From NCBI GenBank assembly GCA_947631535.1, contig CANRLU010000005.1, positions 1 to 52,202 on the forward strand: a stretch of DNA of 52,202 bases. Reading direction: 5' to 3'. The first letter of the stretch is position 1, and each line of letters begins with the position of its first letter. Below the pieces are notes generated by a model that was given only the letters and a program-made list of their open reading frames with translations, searched no databases and was not told the DNA's origin. A program made the translations under genes and the position numbers. Of the stretch, positions 16,908 to 24,117 are shown piece by piece. Origin of the DNA: an uncultured Clostridia bacterium (lineage in GTDB: Bacteria > Bacillota > Clostridia > Oscillospirales > Ruminococcaceae).

Positions 16908-17621
16908 ATGGAAGCTCAAAGGCTCGATAAATACATATCCTCGCAGCTTGCGGGCGTCTCGCGAAAGGACGCCCGCGAGCTGATAAGGCGCGGGGAAGTT
17001 TCGGTGAACGGCAGGACCGTGAGGGAGCCGGAGCATAAGCTATGCCCCTCGGCGGACTCCGTTGTGCTCGGCGGGAAGGCCGTCGGCTATAAGCAATACC
17101 TTTATATAATGCTCAACAAGCCCGCTGGGGTAGTCTGCGCCACGCGCGACCGCCTCTCCGAGACGGTCACCGAGCTTTTGCCCGAAGAGCTTCGGCGCGA
17201 GGGGCTCTTTCCGGCCGGAAGACTCGATAAAGACAGTGTGGGCTTCGTTCTTATAACCGACGACGGCGCACTCGCGCACAGGCTGCTCTCGCCGAAAAAC
17301 CACGTCCCGAAGACGTATTTTGTGAGGCTCCGCGACCCGATAGACGAAAAAGCCGCCGAAGATTTTTTGAGCGGCGTGACCATAGACGGCGGCGAAAAGT
17401 GCCTTCCGGCAGAACTTAGGGCTCTGTCCGAAAGGGAGTGCGAGCTTACGCTCCGCGAGGGAAAATACCACCAGATAAAGCGAATGTTTGCCTGTCGCGG
17501 GAACGAAGTCGTATATTTAAAGCGAATAAGCATCGGCGGCGCGGCGCTCGACCCCTCTCTTTCGGAGGGACAGGCCCGCGAGCTCACCGAAGATGAACTT
17601 TTGCGGCTCACCAAGGCATAG
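16908..17621 (+). CDS. RsuA-family pseudouridine synthase
   Basis: A 237-residue enzyme that isomerises uridine to pseudouridine in ribosomal RNA; the RsuA subfamily acts on the 16S rRNA U516 region. An N-terminal S4 RNA-binding domain (about residues 1-60, RLDKYISSQLAGVSRKDAR) is followed by the catalytic domain. The catalytic motif is GRLDKDSVGFVLITDDG near residue 105, with the Asp of RLD in place; the family more often has GRLDKDTEGLLLLTNDG. The basic loop GKYHQIKRMFACRGN near residue 185 is also typical. The ATG at 16908 has GGAAAGGACG upstream; an earlier in-frame start lies inside the DUF4830 gene and is less likely. Confidence 0.9.
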   Translation: MEAQRLDKYISSQLAGVSRKDARELIRRGEVSVNGRTVREPEHKLCPSADSVVLGGKAVGYKQYLYIMLNKPAGVVCATRDRLSETVTELLPEELRREGLFPAGRLDKDSVGFVLITDDGALAHRLLSPKNHVPKTYFVRLRDPIDEKAAEDFLSGVTIDGGEKCLPAELRALSERECELTLREGKYHQIKRMFACRGNEVVYLKRISIGGAALDPSLSEGQARELTEDELLRLTKA

Positions 17622-17724
17622 CCTGCTGCTCCTTCGGGCGTTTTTACGTCTGAAAATCCCCTTTCTCCAACTTTTTCCGTCAAATTTAATAAAGGGGGGA
17701 GAGCAAGTTTGTTAAAAAAAACAC

Positions 17725-17753
17725 TTGTGTAAAACGGATTCTATGGTTATAAT
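17725..17753 (+). promoter_or_regulatory. promoter of the MsmX-type ATPase gene
   Basis: TTGTGT (17725-17730) and TATAAT (17748-17753) with 17-bp spacing lie about 58 bp upstream of the start codon. The 190-bp gap before the gene holds nothing else recognisable. Confidence 0.7.
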
Positions 17754-17810
17754 ATAAGAGTAGCTAATAATGTATTAGTGTATAAAATCAGCGAAAAGGG
17801 AGGCCTTTCA

Positions 17811-18953
17811 ATGGCTAGCTTATCACTCAAGCACATTTACAAAAAGTATCCGGGCGGCGTTGTAGCCGTTTCCGACTTCTGCCTCGAGGTCAAGGACAAG
17901 GAGTTCATTATCTTCGTAGGCCCTTCCGGTTGCGGTAAATCCACCACTCTGCGTATGATTGCAGGTCTTGAGGAAATCACCGACGGCGAACTTTATATCG
18001 GCAACCGTCTTGTAAACGATATCGCCCCTAAGGACAGAGATATCGCGATGGTTTTCCAGAACTACGCCCTTTATCCTCATATGACGGTCTTTGAGAATAT
18101 GGCTTTCGGCCTTAAGCTCAGAAAGACTCCGAAGGATCAGATAGCCCGCAAGGTTGAAGAAGCCGCGAGGATCCTCGATATTTCCCACCTGCTCGACAGA
18201 AAGCCGAAGGCTCTTTCGGGCGGTCAGAGGCAGCGTGTTGCGCTCGGCCGTGCTCTCGTTCGCGAGCCGCAGGTCTTCCTTCTCGACGAGCCTCTCTCCA
18301 ACCTCGATGCTAAGCTCCGTGCTCAGATGAGAACCGAGATCGCTCTTCTCCATAAGAGACTCGGAACCACCTTCATCTACGTTACCCACGACCAGACCGA
18401 AGCCATGACCATGGCCGACAGAATAGTTGTTATGAAGGACGGCTTCATTCAGCAGGTCGATACCCCGCAGACCCTTTACAGCTACCCCTGCAACCTCTTC
18501 GTTGCCGGATTCATCGGCTCTCCTCAGATGAACTTCATCGATTCCAAGCTCGTAAAGATCGACGGCAAATATAACATTGAGTTCGGCTCGGAAGACACCA
18601 AGGAGCGCAGAGGACGCAAGTTCTACATAGAGCTCCCCGAGGCAAAGGTAAACGAAGAAGCGCTTGCTCCTTACCTCAATAAAGAGATCATCACCGGCGT
18701 TCGTCCGGAGTGCATCCACGATGAGGAAATGTTTATCTCCACCGCCAAGACCGGCGTTATCGAGGCCACCGTTAACGTCGCCGAAATGATGGGCGCCGAG
18801 ACCTATCTCTATCTCACCTGCGAGGGCATCAACCTCACCGCCCGCGTATCCAACCGTTCCACCGCGAGACCTCAGGATGTTATCCAGTGCGCTATCGACG
18901 TCAACAGGATCCACCTCTTCGACAAGGAGACTGAAAAGGTCATCATCAACTGA
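17811..18953 (+). CDS. msmX: MsmX/UgpC-type multi-sugar ABC importer ATPase
   Basis: A 380-residue ATPase of the MalK/UgpC/MsmX group, which drives carbohydrate import and can serve several permeases. Walker [10 protein letters not shown] is near residue 39, the Q-loop in [13 protein letters not shown] near 83, the signature LSGGQRQR near 136, Walker [15 protein letters not shown] near 153, and the switch His in [15 protein letters not shown]-terminal TOBE-type regulatory domain (about 245-380) is present. The ATG at 17811 follows GGGAGGCC. No permease is adjacent. The two permease pairs at 35-37 kb and 42-44 kb lack an ATPase, so this protein is a good candidate motor for them; that link is inference. 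Confidence 0.93.
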   Translation: MASLSLKHIYKKYPGGVVAVSDFCLEVKDKEFIIFVGPSGCGKSTTLRMIAGLEEITDGELYIGNRLVNDIAPKDRDIAMVFQNYALYPHMTVFENMAFGLKLRKTPKDQIARKVEEAARILDISHLLDRKPKALSGGQRQRVALGRALVREPQVFLLDEPLSNLDAKLRAQMRTEIALLHKRLGTTFIYVTHDQTEAMTMADRIVVMKDGFIQQVDTPQTLYSYPCNLFVAGFIGSPQMNFIDSKLVKIDGKYNIEFGSEDTKERRGRKFYIELPEAKVNEEALAPYLNKEIITGVRPECIHDEEMFISTAKTGVIEATVNVAEMMGAETYLYLTCEGINLTARVSNRSTARPQDVIQCAIDVNRIHLFDKETEKVIIN

Positions 18954-18975
18954 TAAAACAAAATCGATACTTCGG

Positions 18976-19003
18976 CGGGCGCGCAGTTATTGCGCGCCCG
19001 TTC
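18976..19003 (+). terminator. hairpin between the ATPase and esterase genes
   Basis: CGGGCGCGCA (18976-18985) and TGCGCGCCCG (18991-19000) form a perfect 10-bp stem with loop GTTAT. Only TTCGG follows, so it may attenuate rather than fully stop transcription into the esterase gene. Confidence 0.6.
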
Positions 19004-19025
19004 GGATTAAAAAGGAGCTTATATT

Positions 19026-20261
19026 ATGAGTAATTTAAAAAGAGCATTCATTTTCGCGCTTACTGCGGCGCTTTCTATGGGGCTTCTTACCGCCTGCGGC
19101 GGCGGTCCCGCGAAGGAGGGTCTTGAATGGATAGACAGCCCCTCTAACTTCGACGAATATATGAACAACGCAAAGATCAAGTCGCTCACCTCTCTCGGCA
19201 ACACCTACCGCCTCAAAAAGGCGATAGAAAAGGCGAGGAACGGCGAGGACGTAAATATAGTTTACATCGGCGGCTCGATAACCGAGGGCGACCACCTCGA
19301 CACCTGCTACGCCAACCGCTCGTATAACTACTTCAAAGATACCTTCGGCAAGGGCAAGGGCGAAAACGTCCATTATTTCAACGCCGGAATAAGCGGCACT
19401 CCCTCTACCCTCGGCTCGCTGAGGTTTGAAAACGACGTCTTAAAGAACGAGCCGGACATCGTGTTTATCGAATTTGCGGTAAACGACGGCGACGACGACG
19501 ATACCAAGTCGGCCTATGAGGCGATGATCCGCGACGCGCTCAACTACGAGTCAAAGCCGGCGGTAATACTGCTCTTCGCGAGGATGCAGGAGGGCTGGAC
19601 TTCGCAGGGCTGGAAGAAGGAGATAGGCGCGCATTACGACGTTTCGATGATAAGCTACGCCGACGGCATAACCTACCTCTTCGACGAGGGCGCTATGGAG
19701 TGGAGCGAGTTCTCTAACGACTACACTCACCCCCACGCCGAGGGCAACGCAGTCGTCGCGGAGTTTATAGCCTACTTCTACGACGAGGTAGACCGTTCGG
19801 AGGGCAGTCCCGAGGACATAACCCTGCCCGACTCCGAGATGCACACTCCCGATTACTATTATAACTGCCATATGATGCAGCGCTCCGACACCACTCCCGA
19901 CGACATCGGAAGCTGGCGCAAGGCAAGCTCGGGCTTCCACTATTCCGACGGCTGGACCAAGGCATTCGACGACAATAACGACCCGCTGGTGTTCGAGTTC
20001 ACCGGCAAGAGCGCCTATGTGGTCTACCCCGCGGCGGGCAGCAACACCTTCGGCACGCTCGTTGCAAACGTTTACTTCAACGGCGAGCTCGTCGCGACCC
20101 GCGAATTCAACGAATACCTCGAGGGCGGCTGGAGCTGCCCGTACGTAGGCAATCTCTACCGCTCATATAATGAGGGCGAGTACAGGATAGAATTCACCGC
20201 CAAGGAGGACAACGTCAAGTGCGACCTGCAGGTCCTCGCGGTGGCGTATACGACGAAGTAA
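19026..20261 (+). CDS. SGNH/GDSL-type esterase lipoprotein
   Basis: A 411-residue secreted lipoprotein with a lipobox LTAC (Cys24). The N-terminal half is an SGNH hydrolase: block I Ser84 in IGGSITEG, block II Gly122 in NAGISG, block III Asn153 in FAVND, and block V Asp232-x-x-His235 in DYTHPHAEGN. Such enzymes often remove acetyl groups from polysaccharides. The C-terminal ~130 residues look like a beta-rich accessory domain, possibly carbohydrate binding (for example the FEFTGKSAYVVYPAAGSN region). It follows the sugar ABC ATPase with only a weak terminator between, which suggests a role in glycan use at the cell surface. The true substrate is unknown. Confidence 0.85.
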   Translation: MSNLKRAFIFALTAALSMGLLTACGGGPAKEGLEWIDSPSNFDEYMNNAKIKSLTSLGNTYRLKKAIEKARNGEDVNIVYIGGSITEGDHLDTCYANRSYNYFKDTFGKGKGENVHYFNAGISGTPSTLGSLRFENDVLKNEPDIVFIEFAVNDGDDDDTKSAYEAMIRDALNYESKPAVILLFARMQEGWTSQGWKKEIGAHYDVSMISYADGITYLFDEGAMEWSEFSNDYTHPHAEGNAVVAEFIAYFYDEVDRSEGSPEDITLPDSEMHTPDYYYNCHMMQRSDTTPDDIGSWRKASSGFHYSDGWTKAFDDNNDPLVFEFTGKSAYVVYPAAGSNTFGTLVANVYFNGELVATREFNEYLEGGWSCPYVGNLYRSYNEGEYRIEFTAKEDNVKCDLQVLAVAYTTK

Positions 20262-20267
20262 AATCTT

Positions 20268-20614
20268 AAAAGTTTTCGGTCAAGCCTTTTTCAAAAAGAT
20301 AGGCGTTATTTCTATCCGCTCGCACATCGCGGGCATATATGGCTCCGCCCGCTCGTGTTCGCGGAGAAATAATCGCATATCTCGGCTTGCGGGGCCGAAG
20401 CGCAGGGTACTCGGGTCGAGAGCGAAGCGAACGACAGATGCGGCGTGACTGTGTTACCTTCATATCACTCTTCGACGCCGCATTGCAGGCGCGGAATCCT
20501 TTGTGCAGCGAAGCGCAGGACAGGGAATAAAAACTGTCCGGTGGACAGTTTTTATTGGGGAGACCCTCGCCGGGGGTCTCCCCATTTGTCGAGCGGCAAG
20601 CGAGGCAAATAAAA
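20268..20614 (+). repeat. dispersed intergenic repeat, copy B (~347 bp, full length)
   Basis: It matches copy A (2329-2672) from AAAAGTTTTCGGTCAAGCC to GAGGCAAATAAA. The main hairpin here is AATAAAAACTGTCC with GGACAGTTTTTATT. Five positions of the left arm differ from copy A, and each is matched by a change in the right arm, so pairing is kept. The last hairpin is GGGGAGACCC/GGGTCTCCCC, again different from copy A but still paired. It directly follows the esterase stop and could also act in its 3' end. Confidence 0.85.
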
Positions 20615-20659
20615 TATCTATAGCTCTAAAATAATTTCCGTAAAATTCACCAAAACCCC

Positions 20660-20690
20660 TTGACTTTTCTCGTCGGGGGGGGGGTAGAAT
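20660..20690 (+). promoter_or_regulatory. promoter-like site with a 10-G spacer tract
   Basis: TTGACT (20660-20665) and TAGAAT (20685-20690) are 19 bp apart, and the last 10 bases of the spacer (20675-20684) are all G. Slippage by 1-2 bases would bring the spacing to 17-18 bp. No convincing gene follows on this strand: 20691-20895 contains only frames of about 30 codons. The role is therefore unclear. Confidence 0.4.
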
Positions 20691-20896
20691 GAAAAAGTAA
20701 AAAATATTTTGTCGGAAATCGGAATAAACGCGTTCCGTTTTGCGACTTATATTACAGAGGGAAAATCTTTGCTTTTGATGGCACTCATCGCCCTCGCAGT
20801 CACAAAAAAGAAAAATAATTTTCGCTTTCGCGGAACTTTTTGGCGCTTTTTGGCGTCTATATAAGTGAAAGCTCCCGCAAGAAGTGGTTTTTATAT

Positions 20897-20935
20897 AAAA
20901 ATCTCCGCCCCGTTTTGTTCGGGACGGAGATTTTT
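20897..20935. terminator. bidirectional terminator
   Basis: AAAAATCTCCGCCCCG (20897-20912) pairs with CGGGACGGAGATTTTT (20920-20935), with one G-T mismatch-type pair. T tracts lie on both strands. It ends the bile salt hydrolase transcript on the minus strand and any plus-strand transcript from the G-tract promoter. Confidence 0.85.
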
Positions 20936-20938
20936 GCT

Positions 20939-21910
20939 TTAATTCTGCCGGCAGATCTGCTGACCGGTTATGAGCGGGTAGCTCACGAGCTCGGAGCCGT
21001 CGAGGTTGACCGCGTGCATATCCACGGCGGTTATCTGGCTGTTTTCGTAGGTGGTGTAGTAGTAGATGCCTCTGTCGGTATTGCAGCAGCTTGAGTAAAT
21101 CGTGTATTCAAACGCGTGGCCGACTCGGCAGCAGCCCTTTTGCTGTGCGACGGAGCCTAAAATGTGGAAGAACTGGCTTATGCTCTCGCTCTCGGACTCG
21201 CCGCAGACGGAGTTGAGCTTTGTGAAAGCTGCCTTGATGAACCTCGAAGCGCTTGAAAGGTCGCCCGGGATGCCTATTCCGCCCATTCCGCGGCTGAAAG
21301 GCTTAAGCTCATAGCCGTCGGCGAAGCGGCTCACAGCCTCCTCGCGGGTGCAGTTGAGGTAATTCGCGAGGTTGAGCATATGATAGTCGAACGGCGGGTT
21401 GTTGGTGAGCAGCCCCACGGGGTCGTCCCAGACTTTCAAGCCCTCTTTTACCGACTCCACAACTACCGACTCGCTTTTGTCCGAGATTATCCAGTGGAGC
21501 GGCGAGGCGGGGAGCTCGGCGCTGTAATCTATCTTGGCTATGTTTATCTTCGCGAGGAGCTTTCTCGCCTCCGCGACGGTGGAGCACTGCGAGAGTATCC
21601 AGGGAATAAACTCAAACGGGGCAATATTGTCTTTGCCGTCGGCCTCGGGCTTGTAGTCGGCGAAGGTAGGGAAGTTGAGGCCCGCCATCGAAAGCCCCTT
21701 TTCGTTGGTGCAATCGTAATAGAGCGGGTAGCCGCCCGCGACGTAGGCCATACCTATCAGCGCGAAGTGAGATCTCATCTCACCCGCCCTGCGGAAGACG
21801 AACGGGAAGTTGCGAGGGGTAACGGTGACGGTCTCGTTATAGGAAAATTCGAGGTCGAGATTTCTGCCGAAGTAGTGATCCTGCGTTTTAAAGGATATTG
21901 CCGTGCACAT
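20939..21910 (-). CDS. bsh: bile salt hydrolase / choloylglycine hydrolase family
   Basis: A 323-residue Ntn-hydrolase of the choloylglycine hydrolase family. These enzymes split glycine or taurine from conjugated bile acids; penicillin V acylases are relatives. The catalytic set is complete: nucleophile Cys2 (exposed after Met removal), Arg16 and Asp19 in GRNLDLE, Asn79 in AGLNFP, Asn170 in LLTNNPPFD, and Arg223 in SASRFIKAAF. The sequence follows the Clostridium perfringens enzyme closely, including the ending YYYTTYENSQITAVDM, so bile salts are the more likely substrate. The loop that reads GQG there reads SRG here (about 206-208). AAGGAGGAATC lies upstream. It is the second gene after the SanA-like protein, 12 bp apart. 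It points to life in a gut. Confidence 0.92.
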   Translation of the reverse strand: MCTAISFKTQDHYFGRNLDLEFSYNETVTVTPRNFPFVFRRAGEMRSHFALIGMAYVAGGYPLYYDCTNEKGLSMAGLNFPTFADYKPEADGKDNIAPFEFIPWILSQCSTVAEARKLLAKINIAKIDYSAELPASPLHWIISDKSESVVVESVKEGLKVWDDPVGLLTNNPPFDYHMLNLANYLNCTREEAVSRFADGYELKPFSRGMGGIGIPGDLSSASRFIKAAFTKLNSVCGESESESISQFFHILGSVAQQKGCCRVGHAFEYTIYSSCCNTDRGIYYYTTYENSQITAVDMHAVNLDGSELVSYPLITGQQICRQN

Positions 21911-21922
21911 AAAGATTCCTCC

Positions 21923-22606
21923 TTAAAAATATTCGTCGTTGGTGAGGTCGCCGTCGCCGCTGACGGGGACAGCCTCGCCGAGGTATTTCGGCTGCGGCTT
22001 AACTATAGAGGTGAAAAAGTCCTTGCACCTTGCGAGCACCTCGCGGACGTCGCGCTTGAGCTGTCCGCGGTAGGTTTCGAGGTCGGAATCCACTCCGACG
22101 GCTTCGAGACCGAGGCTTTTTGCTATATAAAGTGCGCGGTAGAGGTGGTAGCGCTGGGTCACGATAATGACCTTTTTCGCGCCGAAGACTTCCTTTGCGC
22201 GGTAGACGGTCTCATATGTCGAAAAGCCGGCGTGGTCCATAAACACGTCGGACGACGGCACTCCGCCGTCAACTGCGAAATGCTTCATAGTGCCCACTTC
22301 GTTGTAGGACTTCCTGCCGTGGTCGCCGCTCATAATTATTTTGGGAGCCGCGCCGAGCTCGTAAAGCTCTACGCCCCGCGTGAGCCTGTCGCGGAGCATA
22401 TCGGAGGGCTCGCCGTTTTCTCTGACCTTGCAGCCGAGGACGATTATGCAGTCTGCCCCGAAGTTTTTGGCCTCTTCGGGCGACACGATGAGCCCCTCGG
22501 TGGAATTTACGACTTTTGAGTTTATCCCGAGGACGGCAGCGAGGCCCGCAGCCGCGGCGGCCGCCAAAAAAGCTATCAGCGGCAGGAAATTAAATCTGCG
22601 CTTCAT
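21923..22606 (-). CDS. SanA/YdcF-like DUF218 membrane-anchored protein
   Basis: A protein of about 227 residues with an N-terminal membrane anchor (LPLIAFLAAAAAAGLAAVLG) and a DUF218 domain (ElyC/SanA/YdcF type). Typical motifs are IIVLGCKVRENGEPSDML, PKIIMSGDHG, and KKVIIVTQRYHLYRALYIA. SanA relatives affect envelope barrier function and vancomycin sensitivity, but their chemistry is not settled. I chose the ATG at 22606 because GGAAG lies 8 bases before it; a GTG at 22615 is also open. It is the first gene of a two-gene unit with the bile salt hydrolase, which may link envelope integrity to bile stress. Confidence 0.85.
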   Translation of the reverse strand: MKRRFNFLPLIAFLAAAAAAGLAAVLGINSKVVNSTEGLIVSPEEAKNFGADCIIVLGCKVRENGEPSDMLRDRLTRGVELYELGAAPKIIMSGDHGRKSYNEVGTMKHFAVDGGVPSSDVFMDHAGFSTYETVYRAKEVFGAKKVIIVTQRYHLYRALYIAKSLGLEAVGVDSDLETYRGQLKRDVREVLARCKDFFTSIVKPQPKYLGEAVPVSGDGDLTNDEYF

Positions 22607-22639
22607 TTTCACCACTTCCGAAAATTAAGATTATAACTA

Positions 22640-23280
22640 TTTTACCACTGCGCGGCGGCGGTGTCAAGGAGGGGAAAGATTAAGATTTGATTAAGGGAAG
22701 TGGGGCAAGCAAAATGGATTGCCGCCTGACGGCGGGGCCGAAATTCCCCCTCCCTCTCCGCCCTCCCCGCAGGGGAGGGCTCGTTCACTTTTCTGTTCGG
22801 GCAGAAAAGTGAACCGAAAAGAGCCCTCCCGAGAGGGGGAAAAGCGACGCAAAGAAAGATATATAGGTCACGTTTGTTTTCGTCGCTTTCGTCGTTCGCT
22901 TCGCTCTCGACCCAACTTTGGCTTTCCCCTTGAAACGCTGTCAGTAGCCGCGCCTGCTAAAGGAATTTTGTTGCAAAGGTCACAGAGGGAAACGGCGCGG
23001 CGATGCACATTCGTGCCCAACAGAGCCGCACCTGCTTCCAGCCGTTAAAATAACTTTCGAGGTACCAGAATACCCCTCCCCTTGAGGGGAGGGGTCGGTC
23101 GTTCACCGAACGGTGAACGACCAGGGTGACAGGGTGATGCCCCCCTCTTCCTCTTTGAGGGAGAGGGGGGTCAGGGGGTGTGGAAGCAAGAAAGCCTCGG
23201 CGCCCGCAGCTTTCCCCGCCGAAAGGCGGCAAACTATTTGACAAAAGCTCTGCCTAAAACTTTTAAAATACATCTGTAAC
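22640..23280. repeat. hairpin-rich intergenic mosaic, no gene
   Basis: No plausible gene lies here. It holds a long inverted repeat (GGGAGGGCTC plus GTTCACTTTTCTG at 22773-22795, paired with 22802-22830 across a CGAAAA bulge) and an alternative stem that uses the same GGGGAGGGC (22760-22768 with 22772-22780). Further stems are CCCCTCCCC/GGGGAGGGG near 23071-23092, GGTCGTTCAC/GTGAACGACC near 23099-23124, and a C/T-rich stem near 23140-23170. A 24-base segment at 22891-22914 is the reverse complement of the core of the dispersed repeat. The module CCCCGCCGAAAGGCGGCA near 23213 matches one at 616. This looks like several nested repeat elements. Confidence 0.6.
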
Positions 23281-23339
23281 CGCTTCCAAACCTTAAGTTT
23301 TCTTAAGAAAAACTTAATCCGATTTTAAGAAAATCCCGC

Positions 23340-23368
23340 TTTACGCTTAATTTTTCGGCGGCTATCAT
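23340..23368 (+). promoter_or_regulatory. promoter of the C39-like peptidase gene, with CTTAAG repeats upstream
   Basis: TTTACG (23340-23345) and TATCAT (23363-23368) are 17 bp apart and lie 40 bp before the start codon. Just upstream (about 23291-23331) are CTTAAG, CTTAAG, CTTAA and TTTTAAG units, arranged partly as a palindrome, which could be an operator. Confidence 0.5.
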
Positions 23369-23408
23369 AAAAGCAACGAAAAAATCAGATAAAGGAGCGG
23401 GATACAAA

Positions 23409-24086
23409 ATGAGGATCATAAAAAGCATTGCCGCGGTGATATACGCCGTTCTGACGGCGCTATCGGCGTTCTGCGGAATGAATGAGGCCTTCGGCCAAAA
23501 GGTTCGCGCCGACGACGTTATCGCGTGCAGCCAATACCCCGAATGGCCCACGGGCTGCGAGAGCGTCGCGCTCTACATACTCCTTGACTACTACCGCGTA
23601 GACGCCTCGGTGCGCGATATAGTCGAGGCGCTGCCGAAAGAGCTCCTGCCCTGGGAGGAGGACGGCATAACATACGGCGGCAACCCCGAGCGCGGATTTG
23701 TGGGCGACCCCTCCGACCGCGGCTCCTACGGAGTTTTAAACGGCCCGATAGCCGCAGCCGCGAACAGGTTCCTCGGCGGGGCCGTCGCCGAGAGCGGCCT
23801 TTCGGTCCGCGACGTTGAGAGTATACTTCGCAGCGGTGCGCCGCTTATATGCTGGGTGAGCATGTATCCCCACAGCGAGCCGAAAATATCTCACTGGACT
23901 GACGCCGTTACCGGCGAACAGGTGACCTGGATAGGCGGCGAGCACGCAGTTGTCGTCTACGGCCGCGAGGGAATGGATTTTAAAGTATCCGACCCGAGGT
24001 CCGGCCGCCGCGAGGTGATGTCAAGAAGCGATTTTGCCGCCGGTTTCGCCCGCCACGGCGGCAGGGTGGTCTATTACCCCGAATAA
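23409..24086 (+). CDS. secreted C39-like cysteine peptidase family protein
   Basis: A 225-residue protein with a signal peptide (about residues 1-29) and a papain-fold C39-like domain (YvpB type). The expected catalytic residues are visible: Cys50 in YPEWPTGCES, a His near residue 179 in GGEHAVVVYG, and an Asp near 194 in VSDPRSG. The family includes exported peptidases of unclear substrate in Firmicutes, separate from the bacteriocin-processing C39 domains of ABC transporters. AAAGGAGCGGG lies before the ATG. It stands alone between its own promoter and a terminator. Confidence 0.85.
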   Translation: MRIIKSIAAVIYAVLTALSAFCGMNEAFGQKVRADDVIACSQYPEWPTGCESVALYILLDYYRVDASVRDIVEALPKELLPWEEDGITYGGNPERGFVGDPSDRGSYGVLNGPIAAAANRFLGGAVAESGLSVRDVESILRSGAPLICWVSMYPHSEPKISHWTDAVTGEQVTWIGGEHAVVVYGREGMDFKVSDPRSGRREVMSRSDFAAGFARHGGRVVYYPE

Positions 24087-24090
24087 AAAA

Positions 24091-24113
24091 GCCTCCCGAG
24101 CGGGAGGCTTTTT
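24091..24113. terminator. bidirectional terminator between the C39-like gene and thrS
   Basis: GCCTCCC (24091-24097) and GGGAGGC (24102-24108), flanked by an A run on the left and TTTTT on the right, serve both converging genes. Confidence 0.85.
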
Positions 24114-24117
24114 GCGG

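Noticed and set aside
20770-20865. Tiny frame of about 30 codons with a hydrophobic start downstream of the G-tract promoter
   Set aside because: The ribosome-site spacing is poor and nothing supports coding; mentioned only as a possibility in the G-tract finding.
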